From an uncultured Bifidobacterium sp. (GTDB lineage Bacteria > Actinomycetota > Actinomycetes > Actinomycetales > Bifidobacteriaceae), in NCBI GenBank assembly GCA_937876495.1, contig CALEGL010000312.1, positions 1 through 12,259 of the forward strand: 12,259 nt of DNA, read 5' to 3'. Position 1 is the first letter of the stretch; every line of letters starts with the position of its first letter. The notes beneath the pieces are model-generated. The model was not told where the DNA came from. It made no database searches and saw nothing but the letters and a program-made list of their open reading frames with translations. Position numbers and translations under genes: made by a program. Below are positions 1 to 9,275 of this stretch, in pieces.

Positions 1-1067
1 CCTTCGAGAACGCCATGACCATGGACGTGGCCATGGGCGGCTCCACGAACACCGTGCTGCACATCCTCGCCGCCGCGCAGAGCGCCGACGTGGACTTCAC
101 CCTCAACGACATCGAGCGCATCTCGCATACCGTCCCCTGCATCTGCAAGGCCGCCCCCTCCGGCAAGTGGGAGATCTCCGACGTGCACCGCGCCGGCGGC
201 ATCTGCGGCATCCTCGGCGAGCTCGACCGCGCCGGCAAGCTGCACAGGGACGTGCATTCCATCGACTATCCCTCCCTTGAGGCCAAGCTCGACGACTGGG
301 ACATCATGCGCGACACCTGCCGCGACGACGTCAAGCAGTTCTTCCATGCCGCCCCGGGCCATATCGTCTCCCCGGAACCCTGGACGCACGAGACGCTGTT
401 CGACACGCTGGACACGGACCGCCAGCACGGCGCCATCCATGACATCGACCATCCGGAGGTCGAGGAGGGCGGACTCGCCATCCTGCGAGGCAACCTCGCC
501 CCCGACGGCTGCGTCGTCAAGACGGCCGGCGTACCCAAGGAGATCTGGAAGTTCCACGGGCCGGCCCTGGTCGTGGAGTCCCAGGAGCAGGCCATCAAGG
601 TCATCCTCGACGACACGCTCAAGCCGGGGCAGGCGCTCGTCATCCGCTACGAGGGGCCGAAGGGCGGCCCGGGCATGCAGGAGATGCTGTATCCGACCTC
701 CTTCGTCAAGGGCAAGGGCATCGGACGACAGGTCGCGATGATCACCGACGGCCGCTACTCAGGCGGCTCATCGGGTCTGGCCATCGGGCACGTCGCCCCC
801 GAGGCCGCCAACAAGGGACCCATCGCCCTCATCAGGAACGGCGACATGATCGACATCGACATCCCGAACCGCAGAATCGACGTGGAGCTCACCGACGACC
901 AGCTCGCCGAACGCCGCCGCGAGCTCGAGGCCGGCGACGGCTACGTCGCCCACCGCGACCGCAAGGTCTCGCAGGCCCTCAAGGCCTACGCCGCCTTCGC
1001 CCGCTCCGCCGACAAGGGCGCCACGCGCGACCCCGACCTCATCAACAGGCTGTCGGGACTGGCCTGA
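1..1067 (+). CDS. ilvD: Dihydroxy-acid dehydratase, C-terminal part (5' end outside the window)
   Basis: The reading frame is open from the left edge, so about 355 of the usual 600-620 residues are present. IlvD is an iron-sulfur enzyme that dehydrates 2,3-dihydroxy-3-methylbutanoate (and the methylpentanoate) to the 2-oxo acids in valine, isoleucine and leucine synthesis. Visible family motifs are NAM-x-MDVAMGGSTNTVLH at the start, VPCICKAAPSGKW (its cysteine is a typical Fe-S cluster ligand), the aconitase-swivel-like C-terminal half, and DGRYSGGSSGLAIGHVAPEA, the serine-containing active-site loop. It ends with the usual RNGD-x-I-x-ID segment and a charged helix. Nothing is broken in the visible part. 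The N-terminal half, with the first cluster cysteines, cannot be judged. A strong hairpin follows 21 bp after the stop, so it is probably the last gene of its transcript. Confidence 0.95.
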   Translation, partial: FENAMTMDVAMGGSTNTVLHILAAAQSADVDFTLNDIERISHTVPCICKAAPSGKWEISDVHRAGGICGILGELDRAGKLHRDVHSIDYPSLEAKLDDWDIMRDTCRDDVKQFFHAAPGHIVSPEPWTHETLFDTLDTDRQHGAIHDIDHPEVEEGGLAILRGNLAPDGCVVKTAGVPKEIWKFHGPALVVESQEQAIKVILDDTLKPGQALVIRYEGPKGGPGMQEMLYPTSFVKGKGIGRQVAMITDGRYSGGSSGLAIGHVAPEAANKGPIALIRNGDMIDIDIPNRRIDVELTDDQLAERRRELEAGDGYVAHRDRKVSQALKAYAAFARSADKGATRDPDLINRLSGLA

Positions 1068-1088
1068 TCCGGTTCCTTACGTCAAGGC

Positions 1089-1126
1089 GGCGCCCCGGGC
1101 ATCACATCCGCGATGTCCGGGGCGCC
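1089..1126 (+). terminator. Hairpin terminator after ilvD
   Basis: Arms 1089-1103 and 1112-1126 form a 15-bp stem (one G-T pair, otherwise perfect) around an 8-nt loop. The stem is very GC-rich. Only a weak T-containing stretch follows (ATCGTATGCGT), as is common in high-GC actinobacteria. Confidence 0.7.
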
Positions 1127-1440
1127 ATCGTATGCGTGGCCGATTCCGGGCCAGCCGCCTCGCCGAGGCCGGCCGCACGACGCGGATACGACGGCGCGTG
1201 ACGCGGTCGAAGATCGACCCCACCGTGGAACGCGGCGCCCACGCCACTGGACGGCATGGCGACCGCATCCGCCAAGAAGGAAAGGCGACCGGAACACGGC
1301 CCGTCTAGGATGTTCCGGGTGGATGCGTCGCCGGCCGGTGACGGGCGGCGGCACCCATCTGATCGGTGGAGGGCGCACGGGCACACGGGCGCACGAAGAC
1401 GGGACCAGAGCACCTCATGACGACACGGGAGAAGCAACGG
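1127..1440. other. Non-coding gap between ilvD and the TetR gene
   Basis: I see no convincing gene in this stretch on either strand. The open frames here are antisense to, or out of frame with, the regulator. It holds the dyad at 1289-1318, a TAGGAT -10-like hexamer at 1306-1311 without a good -35, and a GC-rich repetitive patch (GCACGGGCACACGGGCGCACG, about 1374-1394). The regulator could start inside this stretch, at GTG 1366 or ATG 1417. Confidence 0.5.
1289..1318 (+). promoter_or_regulatory. Dyad upstream of the TetR gene, possible autoregulatory operator
   Basis: CCGGAACA (1289-1296) and TGTTCCGG (1311-1318) are perfect inverted copies separated by 14 bp. The right side overlaps a TAGGAT -10-like hexamer at 1306-1311. 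TetR-family proteins commonly bind such palindromes in front of their own gene. That this dyad is the operator is inference. A hairpin in the leader RNA is the alternative. Confidence 0.45.
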
Positions 1441-2031
1441 ATGGACGTGGACCGCAGAATCGTCAACGCGGTTCTGACGCTGGCGGCCACGCAGACACGT
1501 CCGATCAGCATCCAGTCGGTATCCGACACCTCCGGAGTGGCCAAGACGACGATCTACCGTCGCTATCGCAACAGCGAGGAGCTCACCGCCCGGATGATGA
1601 CGGCCCTGGCCGCGCTCATCCCCCGATCCCTTGCTCTGGAACCCTCCCACGGGAACATCGCCGTCCTGCTCGCGCGGTTCGTCCAGGCGCTTGACGACCA
1701 TGTCGACATCCGGCTGCTGGGTCTGATCATCGCCTCGGACAGCCCGCTGGTCCGACAGCTCAAGGAATCCATCGTGATCCCCACCCGAAGGGCCGGGGCT
1801 CGCTTCTTCCGTGCGGGGATGGATGCAGGGGTCTTCCGCAGGGACGTCGACATCGACGTCCTGATGGACAACATCATCGGATCATTGGTGGTCGCCTCCG
1901 CGACCGCGGGCGAGGACATCCCCTCCTCGCAACGGCGCGAGGAATGGGCCCGCAAGGAGTCCATCCTGGTGTGGCGGTGCATCGCCGCCAAGCCCGGCGA
2001 CGAGGATCCGGGCGCTCCGGGCCTGGACTGA
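1441..2031 (+). CDS. TetR/AcrR-family transcriptional regulator
   Basis: A cytoplasmic DNA-binding repressor-type protein of 196 residues from this start. The N-terminal TetR helix-turn-helix is clear: RIVNAVLTLAATQ, then SIQSVSDTSGVAKTTIYRRYRNSEEL (about residues 22-49), matching the family pattern of recognition helix plus Y-x-x-F/Y-x-x-K/S-EEL. The C-terminal ligand-binding half is helical (SDSPLVRQLKE..., RRAGARFFRAGMDAGVFRRDVD...), resembling the TetR C-terminal domains of actinobacterial regulators. Its ligand cannot be predicted. I chose ATG 1441 because GGGAGAAG lies 6 nt upstream. ATG 1417 (8 residues longer) and GTG 1366 are in frame but have weaker ribosome binding sites. The dyad at 1289-1318 suggests autoregulation. 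No efflux pump or enzyme is adjacent; the next plus-strand gene is the SPW-type membrane protein, which has its own promoter. Confidence 0.85.
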   Translation: MDVDRRIVNAVLTLAATQTRPISIQSVSDTSGVAKTTIYRRYRNSEELTARMMTALAALIPRSLALEPSHGNIAVLLARFVQALDDHVDIRLLGLIIASDSPLVRQLKESIVIPTRRAGARFFRAGMDAGVFRRDVDIDVLMDNIIGSLVVASATAGEDIPSSQRREEWARKESILVWRCIAAKPGDEDPGAPGLD

Positions 2032-2044
2032 CGATCCGATACGC

Positions 2045-2088
2045 CGGGGCCGGCCGCATCCCGACCCGCCATCCCCGGTTCGGCCCCG
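2045..2088 (+). repeat. Inverted repeat after the TetR gene
   Basis: CGGGGCCG (2045-2052) and CGGCCCCG (2081-2088) can pair across 28 nt. It lies directly before the stronger hairpin at 2091-2132. Probably an auxiliary part of the same termination region; weak on its own. Confidence 0.3.
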
Positions 2089-2090
2089 CA

Positions 2091-2132
2091 CATCGGGGCG
2101 GCATCCCCGACACGCAGGATGCCGCCCCGATG
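2091..2132 (+). terminator. Strong hairpin, terminator of the TetR gene
   Basis: A perfect 16-bp stem, 2091-2106 with 2117-2132, around a 10-nt loop. It begins 60 bp after the TetR stop codon. No T-tract follows, so it may be a T-less terminator or an RNA-stabilising hairpin. It separates the regulator from the SPW gene. Confidence 0.6.
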
Positions 2133-2242
2133 GATTCGCGTGCGCCGATGACATCCTGACCCGGCGCGGATCGCATGCGGCGGAAGGTGGCCCATCGCCC
2201 GTCCGGCTCCCGCGACAAGGGTTCCGTGACGCGATTCCATCA

Positions 2243-2270
2243 TTGACTTTCCTTCGCTTTGCGCTACGAT
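2243..2270 (+). promoter_or_regulatory. Sigma-70-type promoter of the SPW-repeat gene
   Basis: TTGACT (2243-2248) and TACGAT (2265-2270) are separated by 16 bp, the best consensus promoter in the window. Expected transcription start is near 2277, about 40 nt before the ATG. The local sequence is clearly less GC-rich than its surroundings. The -10 overlaps the first of two tandem dyads (2263-2298), which suggests repression. Confidence 0.65.
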
Positions 2271-2298
2271 TCTCCGTATCGCTACGTATTTCCGTAGC
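2263..2298 (+). promoter_or_regulatory. Two tandem 18-bp dyad repeats over the -10 and start site (operator-like)
   Basis: Unit 1 (2263-2280) is GCTACG-ATTCTC-CGTATC and unit 2 (2281-2298) is GCTACG-TATTTC-CGTAGC. They abut exactly. Each contains TACG-N6-CGTA, and unit 2 is a perfect 6-bp inverted repeat. Their position over the -10 and the predicted start is typical of a repressor operator with two adjacent dimers. The protein that binds is unknown; the dyad differs from the one before the TetR gene. Confidence 0.5.
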
Positions 2299-2317
2299 AT
2301 CCAAAGAAGGAGACATC

Positions 2318-2710
2318 ATGACCTCATCAACGCAGAACGTCCAAAGGACATCAGGGACGACAAGCACGGCCACGACCGCGAAGGCGGCATGGAGGACCTG
2401 GCAGGACTGGGTGAATCTGGTGGCAGGGGTGCTGCTCGCCCTTACGCCGCTGTTCGCGGGGTACGGCTCCGGCTCGGGCTGGGTCGTCACCCTGGGTGTG
2501 GTCATCGCCGTCGTGGCGTTGTGGGCTCTGGGGACCGCCAGCTCGAAGGCCTCGGAATGGGTGCAGATCATCGCCGGCGTGGTCGCCTTCATCACCCCGT
2601 GGATCGGGTCGTTCTCGGGTGACGGCGGCGCCTGGTGGACGTGGGTCCTCTCCATCATCGTCGTCATCGCCGCGGTGTGGGCGCTGGCGGGAGCCACCGA
2701 CGAGAAGTAG
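2318..2710 (+). CDS. SPW-repeat-like small membrane protein
   Basis: A 130-residue protein. After a Ser/Thr-rich, probably cytosolic N-terminus (1-24) there are two copies of the SPW-type unit: WQDWVNLVAGVLLALTPLF (28-46) and SEWVQIIAGVVAFITPWI (79-96). In this family the signature is W-x-x-x-x-x-x-x-G-x-x-x-x-x-S/T-P. Each is followed by a second hydrophobic helix (about 55-72 and 106-125), giving four predicted membrane segments. The molecular role of the SPW family is not established, so I give none. The start is set by GAAGGAGA ending 4 nt before ATG 2318; the 25 extra in-frame codons upstream would cover the promoter and dyads. The strong promoter with operator-like repeats suggests an inducible gene. 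A terminator hairpin follows. Confidence 0.85.
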   Translation: MTSSTQNVQRTSGTTSTATTAKAAWRTWQDWVNLVAGVLLALTPLFAGYGSGSGWVVTLGVVIAVVALWALGTASSKASEWVQIIAGVVAFITPWIGSFSGDGGAWWTWVLSIIVVIAAVWALAGATDEK

Positions 2711-2757
2711 CCTGCGCATGTGTCATGAGGCCGATCGGCATAGGACCGGTCTCATGC

Positions 2758-2798
2758 ATGAAGGGGCGCCGGAGGGAAAACCTCCGGCGCCCCTTCAT
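2758..2798. terminator. 18-bp hairpin between convergent genes
   Basis: A perfect 18-bp stem, 2758-2775 with 2781-2798, with loop GAAAA. It lies 47 bp after the SPW gene stop. As the strongest hairpin between the SPW gene and the oppositely oriented gmk, it may terminate from both sides. A T-rich tail is weak on both strands. Confidence 0.75.
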
Positions 2799-2933
2799 CG
2801 TTATCCGATGCGGAAGGAGAGTCCCGTACGCCCACATACCACCATACGAAGGCCCTCGGCCCGCAGCCTCGTCATGCCGTGATATTTCAACCATGCGCCC
2901 GGAATCCGACCTTGCGCCCGCGTGCACGAGACC

Positions 2934-2952
2934 CTGGGGTGCGGTTCCCCAG
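2934..2952 (-). terminator. Short hairpin just after gmk
   Basis: CTGGGG and CCCCAG can pair (6 bp, 7-nt loop) within 25 bp downstream of the gmk stop on the minus strand. No T-tract follows. It is a weak candidate; the 2758-2798 hairpin is more likely to end the transcript. Confidence 0.25.
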
Positions 2953-2957
2953 CGGTT

Positions 2958-3689
2958 CTACAGAGGCAGCCCGTACTCCCTGGCGATCACGGCCCACAGC
3001 TCGTCGGCGGCCTGCGTCACGTCCCGATTGACGATGGTCACGTCGAACTCCGATTCGGAGGCGAGCTCGATCCTCGCCGTCTCGAGCCGTCGCCTGCGCT
3101 GTTCCTCGTTCTCGGTCCCCCGGCCGATCAGACGTCTGACAAGCTCGTCATAGCTGGGCGGCGCCAGAAAGACGTAGACGACGTCCAGCCCCAGCTCCTT
3201 CGCCCTTTGTCTGACACGTCGAGCCCCCTGCAGGTCTATCTCGAGGATGGTGGGGACGCCCGCCCGCAGATGCTCAAGCACCGGCTCCAAAGGCGTGCCG
3301 TACCGGGCCATGCCATGGACGACGGCCGTTTCGAGGAACATCCCATGGCGTTCCCTGTCCAGGAACTCGGCGTCATCGAGGAACCAGTAGGTGCGACCGT
3401 TCGTCTCACCGGGACGGGGGGCGCGGGTCGTGGCTGAGACGGACACCCACACCTCAGGATGCCGCCGACGCAGCTCGGCTTCGACCGTCCCCTTGCCCAC
3501 GGCAGTGGGACCCGTCAGGACCATGAGCCGACCCCCGGTCACACGCGGGGAGCCGCCGGCCGATGATTCGGCACCCGTGGCATCCCCTTGGCGATTCCCA
3601 TGCAAGGGCGCCTCGGCGGCCGTCTCCCGCACCGCATCGGCGGCCTGGGCACCGTCCTGTTTCCTCGCATCACGCCCCGATGCACTCAT
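2958..3689 (-). CDS. gmk: Guanylate kinase with N-terminal extension
   Basis: A cytosolic kinase that phosphorylates GMP to GDP with ATP, an essential purine nucleotide step. The protein has 243 residues, against about 190-210 usually. The core begins with RLMVLTGPTAVGKGT (P-loop G60 to T68), then SVSATTRAPRPGE and NGRTYWF (GMP-binding Ser/Arg/Tyr region), the mobile lid around FLETAVVHGMARYGTP, and TILEIDLQGARRVRQ. It ends with the conserved RRRLETARIELASE-x-x-FD and VVNRD-like segment. Residues 1-52 are an Ala/Gly/Ser/charged-rich, probably disordered extension. ATG 3689 overlaps the stop of the preceding gene by 4 nt (ATGA), and GGAGG lies 10 nt upstream, supporting translational coupling. 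A GTG at codon 50 would give a normal-length protein but has no clear ribosome binding site. It is the last gene of the run. Confidence 0.93.
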   Translation of the reverse strand: MSASGRDARKQDGAQAADAVRETAAEAPLHGNRQGDATGAESSAGGSPRVTGGRLMVLTGPTAVGKGTVEAELRRRHPEVWVSVSATTRAPRPGETNGRTYWFLDDAEFLDRERHGMFLETAVVHGMARYGTPLEPVLEHLRAGVPTILEIDLQGARRVRQRAKELGLDVVYVFLAPPSYDELVRRLIGRGTENEEQRRRRLETARIELASESEFDVTIVNRDVTQAADELWAVIAREYGLPL

Positions 3690-4582
3690 TCGTCCATCGC
3701 CTCCAGCAGGGCCTGGCGGACGTCCAGAGCGATGGACTCCGTGGCACGGGACAGCTCCGAGATCGAGGGGCCGTGCGCGGCGATGAACCGTGACACGGTG
3801 ACGAGCACGTTCCCTTTGATCCCTTTGAACACGGTCTTGAGATCGTTGGCCTCCGCGCCCTGCCATCCATAGCCGGGCGAGAGGATCGGTCCCGTGAACT
3901 GTGAGGGGTTTACCCCGCCGTCCTGCATCCACTGACCGATGGTGGCGCCGATGATCAGCCCCACGGAACCCATGCCCTGCACGTCGGCGTTGAACTTCTG
4001 CGCGTTGCGGGCTATGCCGTAGGCCACCGTCCGGCCGGCGTAGTCGCCGCTCTGCCGGATGGCCGTCTGCAGGCTCTGCCCCTCCTGGTTGGAGGTGAGG
4101 GATGCGACGAACACGCCGCGTCCGTTGGCCAGCGCGTCGCGGATGAGACCGGTGAGGGACCGAGCGCCGTAGTACGGCAGCAGGGTGATGGCGTCGGCCG
4201 CCATCGGGGAGTCATGATGGAAGTAGGCGTCGGAGATGGCCGAAATCGTCGTGGGCAGCCCGCCGTGCAGGCAGTCGACGATGGTGATGACGCCCATCTG
4301 CCGCGCCGCGTAGAGCACCCGTTCCAGGGCCGCATAGCCCTTGGACCCGTAGCGCTCGAACATCGAGGTCTGGAACTTGACGGCGGCCGCCCTGCCGTTG
4401 GCCGCCTGCAGCATCCTCATGGAGAACAGCTCGGCGCCCTCGGCGTCGACGTCGTACCCCCAGTCGGTGAGTATACGGCGATGGGGGTCGATGCCCACGC
4501 ACAAGGGACCGTACGCGGCCATGGAACGACTCAGACGCAGTCCGAAATCCCCGCCATCCGATGGCGCCGTACGGTCAGGCAT
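3686..4582 (-). CDS. pyrF: OMP decarboxylase type 2 homologue lacking the catalytic Lys and Asp
   Basis: A 298-residue protein of the PyrF type 2 family, the enzyme that makes UMP from orotidine 5'-phosphate. Family landmarks are present: YGPLCVGIDPH (D32), VKFQTSMFERYGSKG (K69), ADAITLLPYYG (129-139), GVFVASLTSNQEG, and PGYGWQGA (236-243) followed by VTVSRFIAAHGP. However, the catalytic motif, normally D-x-K-R-G-D-I-x-x-T, reads D103-C-L-H-G-G-L-P-T-T. The proton-donating lysine is Leu105 and the second aspartate is Gly108. The rest of the fold appears intact, with no stop or frameshift, so this looks like a changed function rather than decay. It lies 7 bp after carB (GAGGA spans the carB stop) and overlaps gmk by 4 nt. 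The symbol reflects homology and position only; the decarboxylase activity is doubtful and a true PyrF may be encoded elsewhere. Confidence 0.85.
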   Translation of the reverse strand: MPDRTAPSDGGDFGLRLSRSMAAYGPLCVGIDPHRRILTDWGYDVDAEGAELFSMRMLQAANGRAAAVKFQTSMFERYGSKGYAALERVLYAARQMGVITIVDCLHGGLPTTISAISDAYFHHDSPMAADAITLLPYYGARSLTGLIRDALANGRGVFVASLTSNQEGQSLQTAIRQSGDYAGRTVAYGIARNAQKFNADVQGMGSVGLIIGATIGQWMQDGGVNPSQFTGPILSPGYGWQGAEANDLKTVFKGIKGNVLVTVSRFIAAHGPSISELSRATESIALDVRQALLEAMDE

Positions 4583-4589
4583 GACATCC

Positions 4590-7956
<3,367 letters not shown>

Positions 7957-7964
<8 letters not shown>

Positions 7965-9183
7965 TGACGGTGTCCTCCTTGGACTTGGACGAGCGCATGA
8001 GGTCGACGAAGCGGTCGAAGAGATAGGCGGCGTCGTGCGGGCCGGCCGCGGCCTCGGGATGGTACTGGACGGAGAAGGCGGGGACGTCGAGGCATTTCAG
8101 GCCCTCGACGACATCGTCGTTGAGGTCGACATGCGAGACCGTCACCCGGCCGTAGCGGCCGTTGTCGTAGGGCGAGACAACGGGCTCGCCAATGGGCGCG
8201 TCCACGGCGAAGCCGTGGTTGTGAGCGGTGACCTCCACCTTGCCGGTGGTGAGGTCCTTGACGGGCTGGTTGATGCCGCGATGTCCGAACTTGAGCTTGT
8301 AGGTGCCGAAGCCCAGGGCCCGCCCGAGCAGCTGGTTGCCGAAGCATATGCCGAAGAAGGGATGGCGGGCGTCAAGAACCCGTCGCAGCAGCTCGACCTC
8401 GGGCTCCGCCTTCTCGGGGTCGCCCGGTCCGTTGGAGAAGAACACGCCGTCGGGGTGAAGCTCCTCGAGCCGCTCGAAGGAGATCGTCGAGGGGACGACA
8501 TGCACCTCGCAGCCTCGCTCCGCGAGGCGGTGCGGGGTCATCGACTTGATGCCGAGGTCCACGGCGGCGACGGTGAACAGCGGCGCCGCGCCCTCGAAGC
8601 GTCCGCAGGGCTCGATGACGTAGGACTCCTTGGTGCTCACCTCGTCGTAGAGGCTCAGACCCGCCATCCGCGGCGTGCGGCGGACGTCCGCCATCAGGGA
8701 GTCCAGGCTCCTCTCGACACCGGTGTCGGGATCGGCGAGCGCGTCGCCCGAGAAGATCCCGGCCCGCATGACGCCCGCGGAGCGCAGATGGCGCACAAGG
8801 GCGCGGGTATCGATGTCGCTGATGCCGACGACGCCTTCGGCGTCGAGATCGTCCTGAAGCGACCCATCGGCTCTCCAGTTGCTCACCACGGGGCTGGGAT
8901 CGCGCACCACGTAGCCGGCGACCCAGATGCGCGTGGATTCGGGGTCCTCATGGTTGACGCCGGTGTTGCCGATATGCGGGAAGGTCTGGACGACGATCTG
9001 CCGGTCGTAGCTGGGGTCGGTGAGAGTCTCCTGGTAGCCGGTCATCCCGGTGGCGAAGACGATCTCCCCCGTCGTCACCCCCCGGTGTCCGTAGGCCCGT
9101 CCCCGATAGATTCTGCCGTCCTCGAGAACGAGGATCGCCTCCTGATCGGTCGGATTCTTCGCTGCGACATCGCCCATGCTCAT
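7957..9183 (-). CDS. carA: Carbamoyl-phosphate synthase small subunit (glutaminase)
   Basis: The glutamine amidotransferase subunit, 408 residues, which releases ammonia from glutamine and passes it to CarB. The N-terminal CarA domain has [13 protein letters not shown] and [21 protein letters not shown] (39-59) followed by [10 protein letters not shown]. The C-terminal class I glutaminase domain has [17 protein letters not shown], the nucleophile loop [10 protein letters not shown] (Cys280), [10 protein letters not shown], and [18 protein letters not shown] (His375, Glu377). The catalytic triad is complete. ATG 9183 is supported by GGGAGAG 5 nt upstream; a second ATG two codons later is less well placed. 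The upstream 92-bp gap holds an inverted repeat whose arm includes the GGG of this ribosome binding site. It overlaps carB by 8 nt. Confidence 0.97.
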
Positions 9184-9192
9184 ACGATCTCT

Positions 9193-9229
9193 CCCGTCGG
9201 GTTGTTCGCGTACCTAGGGTACCGACGGG
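9193..9229 (-). promoter_or_regulatory. Inverted repeat at the carA ribosome binding site
   Basis: In the minus-strand RNA an 8-nt arm (from + 9222-9229) can pair with 9193-9200. The latter contains the GGG of the carA Shine-Dalgarno GGGAGAG (9189-9195). The 21-nt loop carries a competing small palindrome, GTACC-TAG-GGTAC (9210-9222). Closing the long hairpin would partly hide the ribosome binding site. Whether it is regulated by pyrimidines or arginine is inference only. Confidence 0.4.
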
Positions 9230-9275
9230 CTAGGACGGCCGTCGTCTCCGGCTCCTCGCCGCCGGCGGCGCCCGA

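Noticed and set aside
1127..1288. Possible small RNA or tRNA in the ilvD-tetR gap
   Set aside because: No cloverleaf, conserved tRNA motifs or clear promoter-terminator pair could be found by eye.
1102..1701. Minus-strand open frame of 199 codons across the gap and the TetR gene
   Set aside because: Antisense to the HTH region, no recognisable domain, no ribosome binding site seen.
2243..2317. 25 extra N-terminal codons for the SPW gene
   Set aside because: They cover the promoter and dyad repeats, and the strong ribosome binding site points to ATG 2318.
2664..2927. Minus-strand small open frame between the SPW gene and gmk
   Set aside because: It crosses the 18-bp terminator stem and has no family features.
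3690..3932. Upstream extension of the gmk frame by 81 codons
   Set aside because: It lies inside the pyrF-like gene in another frame; the ATGA start at 3689 is better supported.
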